From Neisseria sp. (GTDB lineage Bacteria; Pseudomonadota; Gammaproteobacteria; Burkholderiales; Neisseriaceae), in NCBI RefSeq assembly GCF_030523955.1, contig NZ_JAUNHL010000003.1:1-64000 (forward strand): 64,000 bases of DNA, given 5' to 3'. This document shows, piece by piece, positions 30,666-39,016 of this stretch. A program made the translations under genes and the position numbers. Numbering within the stretch: position 1 is the stretch's first letter; every line of letters begins with the position of its first letter. The notes below the pieces were generated by a model, which was not told the origin of the DNA, made no database searches, and worked only from the letters and a program-made list of their open reading frames with translations.

Positions 30666-30839
30666 ATGATCGGCCGTATCCTCAAAATTTTTCTTGTTAT
30701 CTTTTTGCTCGGCCTACTGGTGCATCGCCTGCTCGGGCGCCGCCACAAACGTGCCTTACACGAAGTGGTGCAAATCAGCGCGGCAGTGATGCTGGCGGCG
30801 GCAGTCTTGGCGCTGGCGGCTTATTTTATCTGGAATTGA
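30666..30839 (+). CDS. Small two-helix membrane protein (57 residues), function unknown
   Basis: The open frame starts MIGRILKIFLVIFLLGLLVH, followed by a basic stretch (RLLGRRHKRALHEV), then a second hydrophobic segment (ISAAVMLAAAVLALAAYFIW) and the stop. Two transmembrane helices joined by a basic loop are clear. The ribosome-binding site is weak and a DUS lies just upstream. It sits alone between divergent metX and a convergent SpoIIAA-like gene. The coding call rests on composition and gap filling; no family was recognised. Confidence 0.6.
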   Translation: MIGRILKIFLVIFLLGLLVHRLLGRRHKRALHEVVQISAAVMLAAAVLALAAYFIWN

Positions 30840-30848
30840 GTTTGTCAA

Positions 30849-30918
30849 ACAAAATGCCTGTCTGAAAACTTTTAGCTTCGCAAAACCGCGCAGGCTTGTT
30901 TTCAGACAGGCATTTTGT
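30849..30918. terminator. Long-loop DUS inverted pair
   Basis: ACAAAATGCC...GGCATTTTGT arms with DUS copies separated by about 34 bases. They lie between the convergent small gene and the SpoIIAA-like gene. Confidence 0.6.
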
Positions 30919-30934
30919 ATCAATAAGTTTCGCT

Positions 30935-31291
30935 TTATTCGCGCTCCAAGCCCTGCAACCAAGCTTGCGCCGAAGCCGCGTCGTCGAAATATTTCGGATG
31001 CTGCTGGGTAAGCAGGCTCGAAATATGGGTGCCGAAACGGATCCAAACATCGTCCACCACAATCGCGATCCGGCCGAAATCTTCGTCATGATTGCGCATG
31101 AATTTGAGCTGCTCGACAGCCATATCGATGGTGAAATCTTTCAGCATAGACAAATCCAGCAAAAGATCCGGCCGGTGCACACGCTTCACCGCCTGCAAAG
31201 CCGCTTCCTCGAACTGGCGGAAATCTTCCAGCGTAAATTCGTTGTACAGCGCCACGTTCAGACCGTAATCCTGTTCTCTGATGGAAATCAT
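30935..31291 (-). CDS. SpoIIAA-like / STAS-fold protein
   Basis: The 118-residue protein resembles the SpoIIAA-like family (DUF3478-type STAS fold): an alternating beta/alpha pattern with DLLLDLSMLKDFTIDMAVEQLKFM in the middle and a C-terminal YFDDAASAQAWLQGL. Such proteins often bind lipids or regulatory partners, and the function here is unknown. A strong GGAGG lies upstream of the ATG. It is the second gene after the EamA transporter (39-base gap) and probably co-transcribed. Confidence 0.75.
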   Translation of the reverse strand: MISIREQDYGLNVALYNEFTLEDFRQFEEAALQAVKRVHRPDLLLDLSMLKDFTIDMAVEQLKFMRNHDEDFGRIAIVVDDVWIRFGTHISSLLTQQHPKYFDDAASAQAWLQGLERE

Positions 31292-31330
31292 TACAATGCC
31301 TCCTCGTTTGTGGTTTTATCGTAGTTAACA

Positions 31331-32191
31331 TTAACGTCTCATGGCGCTCAATACGCCGCTGGCTACAATAATACCCATACCCAGCCATTCCTGCCAGCCG
31401 ATTTTATCGCCGAGGAAAAAAATGCCCGTCAAAGTGGAAAACACCACCGTCAGATAAGCCAATGCGGCAACGGTAAACTTGCGGCCCACCCGGTAAGCGT
31501 GCGTCATCGCCAATTGCGCCAGCAGCGAAGTGGCACCGATTCCCAGCAGATAAGGCAAAGATTCAAGCGTCAGCGGATGCCAGCCGGTTACCGTTGCCCA
31601 CACCGCCGACATCACCATGCCGATCAGCGACAGATAAAACACCACCCGCCAAGAAGGTTCGCCCAACAGCGAGAGTTCGCGCACCTGCAAATAAGCCCAG
31701 CCGGCGCATAAACCGCCCATGAGACCGACCAACGCCGCCCACTCCGGCCCTGCCTGAAAAGAAGGCTTCAACAACAACACCACGCCGATAAAACCGGCCG
31801 CCAACATCGCCTGGCTGTATCGCGAAATTTTTTCGCGCAACACCACAAAAGACAATACGGCCAGAAAAATCGACGAGGTATAGCTTAAGGTTACGCCGGT
31901 GGCCAGCGGCAAATGCATCACCGCATAGAAAATAAAAAACATCCCCAGCGTGCCCGATACGCTGCGGCTAACGTGCGCCTTCCAGTGCGGCGTAGCGAAA
32001 CGGCGCTTCTGCAAGCCGGCGACTAGGCCCAATACCACGGCGGAAAACGCCATCCGCCAAAACACCACCTCGCCGGTGCCGAAGCCGAATAATTGGTTGG
32101 CCTGTTTAACCCAAAGGTTCATCAGGGTAAAAAACGCGGCCACCACCACCATCCAACCCGAGCCCAAACCGGTTTGTTTTCCCTGAACCAT
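31331..32191 (-). CDS. DMT superfamily transporter (EamA family)
   Basis: The 286-residue product has ten hydrophobic segments in two EamA halves (LNLWVKQANQLFGFGTGEVVFWRMAFSAVV and the C-terminal AYRVGRKFTVAALAYLTVVFSTLTGIFFLGDKIGWQEWLGMGIIVASG). These are drug/metabolite exporters of the inner membrane; the substrate is unknown. It is the first gene of a two-gene minus-strand unit with the SpoIIAA-like protein. Confidence 0.9.
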   Translation of the reverse strand: MVQGKQTGLGSGWMVVVAAFFTLMNLWVKQANQLFGFGTGEVVFWRMAFSAVVLGLVAGLQKRRFATPHWKAHVSRSVSGTLGMFFIFYAVMHLPLATGVTLSYTSSIFLAVLSFVVLREKISRYSQAMLAAGFIGVVLLLKPSFQAGPEWAALVGLMGGLCAGWAYLQVRELSLLGEPSWRVVFYLSLIGMVMSAVWATVTGWHPLTLESLPYLLGIGATSLLAQLAMTHAYRVGRKFTVAALAYLTVVFSTLTGIFFLGDKIGWQEWLGMGIIVASGVLSAMRR

Positions 32192-32330
32192 AACAGCCTG
32201 CCGATATTAAACAAAACCGCGATTATAACGGATTTTGCTCCCTCACCTGATGCGCATAGCCAAAACCAATGCCGCTACCCTAACCGGCAACGGCACTCTA
32301 TAAGGTCTGTCGACAAACCCTAAACAAAAA

Positions 32331-32954
32331 TTAATTCACCGCATCCACTTTTTTCAAGCCCTTGGCCTTGATGGTGGCGATGGTGCCGTCTATGCCTTTT
32401 TGCTTGATTAACTCGTTGAACTGGTTGCGGTATATCGTAACCAAGCTCGCGCCGTCGACCTTGATGTTGTATACCTTGTAAACCGAACCGACTTTATAAA
32501 GCTGGTAGGCCACTTCGTATTTCTTACCGCTGCGCGCGCGGATTTCGGTAAACGCATCAACGCGGTTATTGCCGTTATCCACCAATTTGGGCAACAGCGT
32601 TACCTGCGAATCGGCCGCACCCATTAAAGCCGAGCGAGCGTACATCGAAATCATCATGTCTTTGAACGCCTCAATAAACTCGGTTTTCTGTTTATCGCTG
32701 AACTGGCGCCACGGCATGCCCACCGCCAGCGCGGCGATGCGTTGGTAATCCAGATAGCGGTCGGCATAACCTTCGATCTGGCGGATTTTCTGCTGCTCGT
32801 TCAAGCCGGTATTGCGCGCTACTTTCAGCACGGTATCCATATTCTGCTGCAACTGCACTTGCGCCGGATGATTGCTCACCGGAGCGGCCACCGCCGCCTG
32901 CGCCACCCATACGGTAGATACTGCCAACCAGGCAGCTATATTTTTATGATTCAT
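32331..32954 (-). CDS. mlaC: MlaC/Ttg2D family phospholipid-binding periplasmic protein
   Basis: The 207-residue protein has a cleavable signal (ending AQAAVAA) and the MlaC fold signature: IEGYADRYLDYQRIAALAVGMPWRQFSDKQKTEFIEAFKDMMISMYARSAL. MlaC ferries phospholipids between outer and inner membranes. The remaining mla genes (mlaFEDB, mlaA) are not here, so this is either a detached or a second MlaC. It is a single gene divergent from the ABC-F gene. Confidence 0.88.
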   Translation of the reverse strand: MNHKNIAAWLAVSTVWVAQAAVAAPVSNHPAQVQLQQNMDTVLKVARNTGLNEQQKIRQIEGYADRYLDYQRIAALAVGMPWRQFSDKQKTEFIEAFKDMMISMYARSALMGAADSQVTLLPKLVDNGNNRVDAFTEIRARSGKKYEVAYQLYKVGSVYKVYNIKVDGASLVTIYRNQFNELIKQKGIDGTIATIKAKGLKKVDAVN

Positions 32955-33181
32955 TGTTCTCTCTTTCTTAAAAGATGGGAAAAACCATATAAAACATTAA
33001 AACGCAATTATCGGTTAGCCGCGATTAATAAAGCGAAAAAAAGCGGTAAGCCTGTCTGAAAAAAGAGCGTTCACCGCCCGCAAACCCTTGTAAAAAAATC
33101 AGAATAAAGCGCAAGATGCAGGCGGATATGCTACAATTCTTCGCTTTTACTGTTTCGTTCTGATAGACCAAAGGTTTCACC

Positions 33182-34810
33182 ATGATTTCCACCAACGGCA
33201 TTACCATGCAGTTCGGCGCCAAGCCACTGTTTGAAAACGTATCCGTCAAATTCGGCGAAGGCAACCGCTACGGCTTAATCGGCGCCAACGGATCGGGCAA
33301 ATCGACTTTCATGAAAATTCTCGGCGGCGATCTGGAGCCGACCAGCGGCGAGGTGGCGATTGAAAACGGCGTGCGTTTGGGCAAACTGCGCCAAGACCAG
33401 TTTGCTTATGAAGACATGCGCGTGCTGGATGTGGTGATGATGGGCCACACCGAAATGTGGGCGGCGATGACCGAGCGCGACGCGATTTACGCCAACCTGG
33501 AAGCCACCGAAGACGATTATATGAAAGCGGCCGAATTGGAAGCCAAATTCGCCGAATACGACGGCTACACCGCCGAAGCGCGCGCCGCCGAATTACTAAG
33601 CGGCGTGGGCATCGAAGAGACGCTGCACAACGCGCAAATGAGCGAAGTCGCCCCCGGTTTCAAACTGCGCGTGTTGCTCGCGCAGGCGCTGTTTTCCAAA
33701 CCAGACGTTTTGCTCTTGGACGAGCCGACCAACAACCTCGACATCAACACCATCCGCTGGCTCGAAGGCGTGCTGAACCAGTACGACTCCACCATGATCA
33801 TCATCTCGCACGACCGCCACTTCTTAAACGAAGTGTGCACCCACATGGCCGACGTGGATTACAACAGCATCACCATCTACCCCGGCAACTACGACGACTA
33901 CATGCTCGCCTCCGCACAATCGCGCGAACGTGCGTTGAAAGACAACGCCAAGGCCAAAGAAAAACTGCAAGAGTTGCAAGAATTCGTCGCGCGTTTCTCG
34001 GCCAACAAATCCAAAGCCCGCCAAGCCACCAGCCGCTTAAAGCAGGCCGACAAAATCAAATCGGAAATGGTGGAAGTCAAGCCCTCTACCCGCCAAAATC
34101 CTTATATCCGCTTTGAAACCGACGAAAAATCCAAGCTGAACCGCCAGGCGGTGGAAGTGGAAGGCTTGGCCAAATCGTTTGAAAACAAATTGTTCGAAAA
34201 ACTGGGCTTTATGCTGGATGCCGGTGAACGGCTGGCCGTTATCGGCCCCAACGGCGCGGGCAAATCCACTCTGTTGAAATTATTAGCCGGCGCGTTTGAT
34301 CCGGAATATGCGGAAGGTGTTACTCCCGATGCCGGCAGCATCAAATGGGCGGAAAAAGCCAATGTGGGTTACTACCCGCAAGACCATGAAAACGATTTCG
34401 ACGTAGAAATGAACCTTACCGAATGGATGCGCCAATGGGGCCAGGAAGGCGACGACGAACAGGTTATCCGTGGCACTTTGGGCCGTTTGCTGTTCGGCAG
34501 CAACGATGTGGTAAAACAGGTACAGGTGCTCTCCGGCGGCGAAAAAGGCCGCATGCTCTACGGCAAGCTGATTCTGCTGAAACCCAATGTATTGATTATG
34601 GACGAGCCGACCAACCACATGGACATGGAAAGCATCGAATCCTTGAACATGGCGTTGGAAAAATACAAGGGTACGCTGATTTTCGTATCGCACGACCGCC
34701 AGTTCGTATCTTCGCTGGCCACCCAGATTATCGAATTGGACGGCAAAGGCGGCTACGAACATTATCTGGGCGACTACGAAAGCTATCTGGATAAAAAAGG
34801 CCTTGCCTAA
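33182..34810 (+). CDS. ABC-F family ATPase, YbiT type
   Basis: The 542-residue soluble protein has two ATP-binding cassettes (GANGSGKST near residue 36 and GPNGAGKST near residue 358) with signature and Walker B segments [11 protein letters not shown] and [11 protein letters not shown]. Between them is the ABC-F linker rich in K, Q and A ([40 protein letters not shown]). ABC-F proteins act on the ribosome E site. The sequence is closest by eye to the YbiT subgroup, not EttA. It ends at a non-DUS terminator followed by a DUS hairpin. Confidence 0.92.
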   Translation: MISTNGITMQFGAKPLFENVSVKFGEGNRYGLIGANGSGKSTFMKILGGDLEPTSGEVAIENGVRLGKLRQDQFAYEDMRVLDVVMMGHTEMWAAMTERDAIYANLEATEDDYMKAAELEAKFAEYDGYTAEARAAELLSGVGIEETLHNAQMSEVAPGFKLRVLLAQALFSKPDVLLLDEPTNNLDINTIRWLEGVLNQYDSTMIIISHDRHFLNEVCTHMADVDYNSITIYPGNYDDYMLASAQSRERALKDNAKAKEKLQELQEFVARFSANKSKARQATSRLKQADKIKSEMVEVKPSTRQNPYIRFETDEKSKLNRQAVEVEGLAKSFENKLFEKLGFMLDAGERLAVIGPNGAGKSTLLKLLAGAFDPEYAEGVTPDAGSIKWAEKANVGYYPQDHENDFDVEMNLTEWMRQWGQEGDDEQVIRGTLGRLLFGSNDVVKQVQVLSGGEKGRMLYGKLILLKPNVLIMDEPTNHMDMESIESLNMALEKYKGTLIFVSHDRQFVSSLATQIIELDGKGGYEHYLGDYESYLDKKGLA

Positions 34811-34826
34811 AACGAAAAACACCCCA

Positions 34827-34856
34827 ACCGCTTGAAATCATTCAAGCGGTTTTTTA
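34827..34856 (+). terminator. Intrinsic terminator of the ABC-F gene
   Basis: The stem ACCGCTTGAA/TTCAAGCGGT with a 4-base loop is followed by T6. Confidence 0.88.
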
Positions 34857-34862
34857 TTGGCC

Positions 34863-34894
34863 ATGCCTGTCTGAAAATATTTTTCAGACAGGCA
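34863..34894. repeat. DUS inverted pair interrupted at its right edge
   Basis: Two DUS copies form a hairpin. The final AGGCA (34890-34894) is repeated at 35066-35070 on the far side of the inserted element. Confidence 0.8.
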
Positions 34895-35065
34895 TAGACC
34901 TTTGCAAAATTCTTTTCGGTACTTTAAACAAAACACATGCGTCATACTCGGGCTTGACCCGAGTATCTGTTCTTTCTTCTTAAACAACCAGATGCTCGGG
35001 TCAAGCCCGAGCATGACGAAAAATTGATCAATTCAGGATTAAAACGATTTTTTTGCAAAGCTCTC
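34895..35065. mobile_element. GAGACC-type miniature element, 171 bp, intact
   Basis: The termini are TAGACCTTTGCAAAA and TTTTTTGCAAAGCTCTC (inverted). Inside are two hairpins, ATACTCGGG/CCCGAGTAT (loop CTTGA) and ATGCTCGGG/CCCGAGCAT (loop TCAAG). The 5-bp direct repeat AGGCA flanks the element. The ends resemble those of neisserial IS5-family insertion sequences such as IS1106 (from memory). It has no coding capacity. Confidence 0.8.
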
Positions 35066-35070
35066 AGGCA

Positions 35071-35200
35071 TTGCCCGTTTTTCTTGGCCTAACGCAAACA
35101 TTGCTAAAATGAAATAAAACTACAAATCATTACATCTTTGTTTTGTATTAAAATTTCCGATGCATAATGATTAACCATAATAAATATAAGGAGTCGGAGT
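35071..35200. other. Rest of the gap upstream of the AAE exchanger gene
   Basis: AT-rich, with no gene and no convincing sigma-70 promoter by eye. An AAGGAG ribosome-binding site lies at its right end. Confidence 0.5.
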
Positions 35201-36796
35201 ATGACGGCGATTGCAGATTTTCTGGCCGCCCAACCCTTGTTGGCACTTTTTATCACCATTGCGCTGGGCTACGGTTTAGGCTCGGTCAGCATCAAAGGCT
35301 TTTCGCTCGGATCCGGCGCCGTATTGTTCGTCGGCCTGGCCGTCGGCGCAATCGCCCCAAAGTCTGCGCTTCCCAATACCGTCGGCGCCTTGGGCTTATT
35401 ATTGTTCCTCTACGGCGTCGGCATTGCGTACGGCGCCCACTTTTTTAAAGGCTTAACCAGCCGCGAAGGCATACGTGCCAATATCGCTTCGGTAATCGGC
35501 GTGCTGCTCGCATTACTTACCATGCTGCTGGCCGTGCAATTCATCCCCGGCGTAGCGCTGCCCGAAGCGATGGGCGCATTCGCCGGCGCGGGTACCAGCA
35601 CTTCAGCCTTGCAAGCGGCGATGGCGGTTACCGGCGACAGTATTCCGGCAACCGGATATTCGGTAGCCTATCCTCTGGGTGTGGCGGTACCGATTTTGAT
35701 TCTGGGCCTCTACAACGCCTGGTTCAAACCCAAAGTCGCGCCGCAGGAACGGATTTCGCTGCAAATGTATGCCGTTCGTGTGGAAAACAATTATGTAGTC
35801 GGCAAAACCCTGTCTGAAATCACCAACTGGCTGCCGCAAGGCGTGGACGCCTCTACCGTTAGCCGCGACGGTCAAACCCACTCGGCCGAAGTGCACGGCG
35901 AGCTGGCGCTGGGCGATGTGGTGCTGATTACCGGTGTCGACAGCAGCATCCTGCAGGAAGCGGAAAAAATGCTGGGGGTACGGGTGGGCGACACTTTCCG
36001 GCGCAGTCACGGCGAGCTGGATTATCTGCGCCTGTTTGTCTCCAACCCCAAAGTGGCCGGCAAGACCATCCGCGAAGTCAAACAAATGCTGAAATTCGAA
36101 ACCAGCATCCTGCACCTGCGCCGCAACGATGAAGACATCACCACCAATCTGGACTTACGCCTGGAAATCGGCGACCAGATCGGCCTGCTTGCCGCCATTG
36201 AAAACATACGCGACCTGCGCCGCGTGTTCGGCGACTCGGTACGCGCCGGCGGCGAACTGGGCTTTGCTTCCATCGGTGTCGGCGCGGCGCTCGGCCTGGC
36301 GGTGGGTGCCATTCCGTTTTACATTCCCGGCCTGGGCCGTTTCACCTTCGGCTTCGCCGGCCTGTTGGTCGTGGCACTGTTTCTCGGCATGCGGCGGCGT
36401 ACCGGCGGTTTTGTGTGGGCAATGCCGATACAGGCCAATCTGGCCATCCGCAATTTCGGCCTCACCTTGTTTCTGGCACAAGTAGGCATGTCGTCCGGCC
36501 AAACTTTTGTCAACACGGTTACCCAAAACGGCTTGATTTACCTGTTGCTGGGCGCGCTGATTGTGGCTGTGCTCACCATTTCCGTACTGATAATGACGGT
36601 TTATGTATTTAAAATCCCGTTCGACTTGGCTGCCGGCGTGGTTTCCGGCGCCACCGGCAATCCGGCGATTCTGGCTTTCACCAGCCGTACGGTCGGCACC
36701 GACAAACCGGATATCGGCTATGCAATGATTTTCCCCTCGATGACGATATTGAAGATTATCGTGGTACAGGTAGTCGGCGCCATCGGTTTGGGATAA
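35201..36796 (+). CDS. Aspartate-alanine exchanger family transporter (YidE/YbjL-like)
   Basis: The 531-residue protein has the AAE architecture: about five N-terminal helices, then two TrkA-C-like soluble domains (about residues 185-350, with GDVVLITGVDSSILQEAEKMLG and RLEIGDQIGLLAAI). A second membrane half follows (GVGAALGLAVGAIPFYIPGLGRFTFGFAGG-like, then GVVSGATGNPAILAF). AspT itself swaps aspartate for alanine; YidE/YbjL substrates are unknown. AAGGAGTCGGAGT precedes the ATG. Confidence 0.9.
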   Translation: MTAIADFLAAQPLLALFITIALGYGLGSVSIKGFSLGSGAVLFVGLAVGAIAPKSALPNTVGALGLLLFLYGVGIAYGAHFFKGLTSREGIRANIASVIGVLLALLTMLLAVQFIPGVALPEAMGAFAGAGTSTSALQAAMAVTGDSIPATGYSVAYPLGVAVPILILGLYNAWFKPKVAPQERISLQMYAVRVENNYVVGKTLSEITNWLPQGVDASTVSRDGQTHSAEVHGELALGDVVLITGVDSSILQEAEKMLGVRVGDTFRRSHGELDYLRLFVSNPKVAGKTIREVKQMLKFETSILHLRRNDEDITTNLDLRLEIGDQIGLLAAIENIRDLRRVFGDSVRAGGELGFASIGVGAALGLAVGAIPFYIPGLGRFTFGFAGLLVVALFLGMRRRTGGFVWAMPIQANLAIRNFGLTLFLAQVGMSSGQTFVNTVTQNGLIYLLLGALIVAVLTISVLIMTVYVFKIPFDLAAGVVSGATGNPAILAFTSRTVGTDKPDIGYAMIFPSMTILKIIVVQVVGAIGLG

Positions 36797-36821
36797 GGCC
36801 GAATCCTTAATAGATAAAGTA

Positions 36822-36883
36822 ATGCCTGTCTGAAAATGGTTTTACCCTTTTTGTGCAAAACGAAAATTTTTTCAGACAGGCAT
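36822..36883. terminator. DUS inverted pair after the AAE exchanger gene
   Basis: The two DUS copies are separated by about 38 bases, a longer loop than most. The terminator role is less certain. Confidence 0.6.
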
Positions 36884-36894
36884 CGGCTTTTCTA

Positions 36895-36995
36895 TATAGC
36901 AGATTAAATTACTTCGATACAAGGCAGCAAGCCACAGACAGTACAAATAGTACGGCAAGGCGCAGCAACGCCGTAGCGAAAGTTAATTCGCTATA
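36895..36995. mobile_element. Correia-like repeat, 101 bp
   Basis: TATAGCAGATTAAATTACTT and GCGAAAGTTAATTCGCTATA ends surround the CACAGACAGTACAAATAGTACGG core (in parts). It lies in the 389-base gap upstream of the dioxygenase-like gene, and its right end merges into another end-like sequence. Confidence 0.83.
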
Positions 36996-37185
36996 GCGAA
37001 TCAAATTGCTTTAAGATAAGTCAACAACGATGCCGCAATTGAAAATGCCGCTCCAATCATCCGGCTTTATCACGCTTAACATCCAATCTGAGCAGAACTT
37101 ATCTCCTTGCCAACCCATCTTAGATTAAGACCATCAATACAAACGGATACACTGCCTCTGCCGTAATTTTCAGGAACAAACCGCC
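36996..37185. other. Remainder of the gap before the dioxygenase-like gene
   Basis: No gene is seen. A second Correia-end-like sequence (TATAGCGAATCAAATT) overlaps the right end of the preceding element. A weak promoter-like pair (TTAAGA, 17 bases, TACACT) precedes the gene by about 30 bases. Confidence 0.4.
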
Positions 37186-38028
37186 ATGAATAAAAACACA
37201 CCCGCCGATAACCATACTCAACCCGACAGCCGCCGCCGCAACCTGATACTCGGCGGTCTTAGCCTGTTGACCGTTAGCGCCTGTGCACAAAAGCATGTCA
37301 CCAAAGCCCTAAGCTGCCCGATCATTCCCGAAGAAACCGCAGGCCCCTATCCGGCCGACGGTTCCAATCCGATGGCACAAGGCCGCCCCGACGGTCCGCC
37401 GCCCGGAGGCAATCCTCCTCCCGGCGAAATGCCGATGCAATTGAACGCCGGCGGCGAAACGCCCAACTTCCTCGCCCGAAGCGACAAAATGCGCAGCGAC
37501 CTCACCCGCAGCAGTACGGGAGCCATTGCCGGCGGCATTCCCGTGCGCATCAATTTGCAATTGGTCAATACCGGCGGCTGCACCCCGCTGGCCGGTTACG
37601 CCGTCTACATCTGGCACTGCACAGCCGACGGCCGCTATTCCATGTATTCCGACGGCCTGCTGAAAGAAGACTTCCTGCGCGGCGTTCAAAGTGCCGACCA
37701 AGCAGGCAACGTACAATTCACCAGCATCTTTCCCGGCTGCTACGCCGGCCGCTGGCCGCACATCCACTTTGAAATCTACCCCAGCGCCGAACAAGCCACC
37801 GACTCGGCCTATAAATTGAAAACCTCGCAGCTCGCCCTGCCCGAAGCCGCCTGCCGGCAAGTCTATGCACACAGCGCTTACGGCAGCAGCCTCGCCAACC
37901 TCGGCCACATCAGCTTAGACAGCGACAACGTATTCGGCGACGGCTACCAATTGCAAATGGCCGAAGTGAGCGGTGATGAAAAGCAGGGCTATAATATTGA
38001 TTTAAAAATAGGTTTATCTACTATTTAA
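37186..38028 (+). CDS. Secreted intradiol ring-cleavage dioxygenase-like lipoprotein
   Basis: The 280-residue protein has a twin-arginine-like signal (SRRRNLILGG) leading to a possible lipobox, VSAC33. A Pro/Gly-rich spacer (about 60-85) precedes an intradiol dioxygenase fold. All four ferric ligands of the family can be placed: Tyr151 (ADGRYSMY), Tyr186 (FPGCYAGRW), His192 and His194 (PHIHFEIY). Cytoplasmic relatives open catechol or protocatechuate rings. No aromatic catabolism genes are nearby, so the substrate and envelope role are unknown. It is a single gene ending at a DUS hairpin. Confidence 0.85.
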   Translation: MNKNTPADNHTQPDSRRRNLILGGLSLLTVSACAQKHVTKALSCPIIPEETAGPYPADGSNPMAQGRPDGPPPGGNPPPGEMPMQLNAGGETPNFLARSDKMRSDLTRSSTGAIAGGIPVRINLQLVNTGGCTPLAGYAVYIWHCTADGRYSMYSDGLLKEDFLRGVQSADQAGNVQFTSIFPGCYAGRWPHIHFEIYPSAEQATDSAYKLKTSQLALPEAACRQVYAHSAYGSSLANLGHISLDSDNVFGDGYQLQMAEVSGDEKQGYNIDLKIGLSTI

Positions 38029-38048
38029 ACCAACTTGCCCGATACAAT

Positions 38049-38086
38049 AATGCCTGTCTGAAAACATTCGCTTTCAGACAGGCATT
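38049..38086. terminator. DUS inverted pair between convergent genes
   Basis: A short hairpin with an 8-base loop is shared by the dioxygenase-like gene and the CopD-like gene. Confidence 0.8.
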
Positions 38087-38103
38087 GTTATTTCATGTCC
38101 CCC

Positions 38104-38550
38104 CTACCACGACCAATAAAACATCGTTTTGGCCAATAATACAATCAACAACATATGGCAAAATACCGCGCGGTGTATGTATTTCGACCATGCCGCCGTC
38201 AGCGTTCCGCGCCGCATCTTGCTCACCGCCACCACAAAATGCAGCAGCACGCTAAACGCCAGCAGCACTTTCAAGCTCAACTGTATCGAAAACGACGAGG
38301 CCAGCGGATTACTAAATACCGCCGCATAACGGTGCGCCATCACCAAACCGGATGCGAACAAACCGATTACCACCCAAGGCATCACCCGTACCGCACGGCG
38401 CGAAATAGCGCGCTCCACTTCTTTGCGCGCCCCGCCCGACACCTGCTTGCCGTGTATCGCGCTCAACACCAGCATTTCAAAAAATACTCCGCCGACAAAA
38501 ACAATCGCGCAAAACAGATGAACAATATGGGCAACCGCATAAACCGTCAT
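38104..38550 (-). CDS. CopD-like copper-resistance family membrane protein
   Basis: The 148-residue product from ATG 38550 (GGGAG seven bases upstream) has four transmembrane helices. Histidines are placed as in the CopD/DUF2269-like family (VAHIVHLFCAIVFVGGVFFEML, LKVLLAFSVLLHFVVAV, HRAVFCHMLLIVLLAKTMFYWSW). Relatives are tied to copper import or heme handling. No other copper gene is adjacent, although the downstream cutA is a metal-linked family. An in-frame ATG 19 codons earlier exists but lacks a good ribosome-binding site. Confidence 0.72.
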   Translation of the reverse strand: MTVYAVAHIVHLFCAIVFVGGVFFEMLVLSAIHGKQVSGGARKEVERAISRRAVRVMPWVVIGLFASGLVMAHRYAAVFSNPLASSFSIQLSLKVLLAFSVLLHFVVAVSKMRRGTLTAAWSKYIHRAVFCHMLLIVLLAKTMFYWSW

Positions 38551-38611
38551 CGCATCACTCCCGCTAACATACGAATCATTCATTTTACATGATGCTTTAA
38601 ACCGCATAAAT

Positions 38612-38656
38612 ATGCCTGTCTGAAAAACCTTTTACAAAAATTTTTCAGACAGGCAT
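38612..38656. terminator. DUS inverted pair after cutA
   Basis: Two DUS copies with a spacer of about 19 bases lie beyond the cutA stop on the minus strand. Confidence 0.72.
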
Positions 38657-38677
38657 TGCAACAAAATAAACCGAAGC

Positions 38678-39004
38678 TTACCGGCGCAACAGCGCTTTCG
38701 CCCATTCCAGATAGGCTTTATAACCGCCTGCCAAGGGCTGCATAATGATTTGCGGGCAATCGTAGCTGTGCTCCCGGCGGATGGTTTTCTCAACGGCGCG
38801 GTAAAGGTGGCGCGAGGTTTTAACGGTTAGCCTCACTTCGTCGTCGCTGCACAACTCTCCTTGCCAGATATATTGGCTGCGGATGTTTTCATACTGTACG
38901 CACGCGGCCAAGCCTTGTTGTAACAGCGCTTCGCCGATGCGGCTAGCCTCCGCTTGATCGGCGGCGGTGGTAAAAACCAAACAGGGTTTGTATTTGGCGG
39001 CCAT
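38678..39004 (-). CDS. cutA: Divalent-cation tolerance protein CutA
   Basis: The 108-residue product is a ferredoxin-fold CutA1 trimer subunit. FTTAADQAEASRIGEALLQQGLAACVQ, the YIWQGE beta hairpin and YDCPQIIMQPLAGGYKAYLEWA match the family closely. The molecular role is unclear; E. coli mutants are copper sensitive. It is the last gene of a three-gene minus-strand operon, 12 bases after the HAD gene. Confidence 0.94.
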   Translation of the reverse strand: MAAKYKPCLVFTTAADQAEASRIGEALLQQGLAACVQYENIRSQYIWQGELCSDDEVRLTVKTSRHLYRAVEKTIRREHSYDCPQIIMQPLAGGYKAYLEWAKALLRR

Positions 39005-39016
39005 AGAAATTCCGCC

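Noticed and set aside
35150..35200. Promoter upstream of the AAE exchanger gene
   Set aside because: CATAAT and several TTGTnT hexamers are present but no pair has acceptable spacing.
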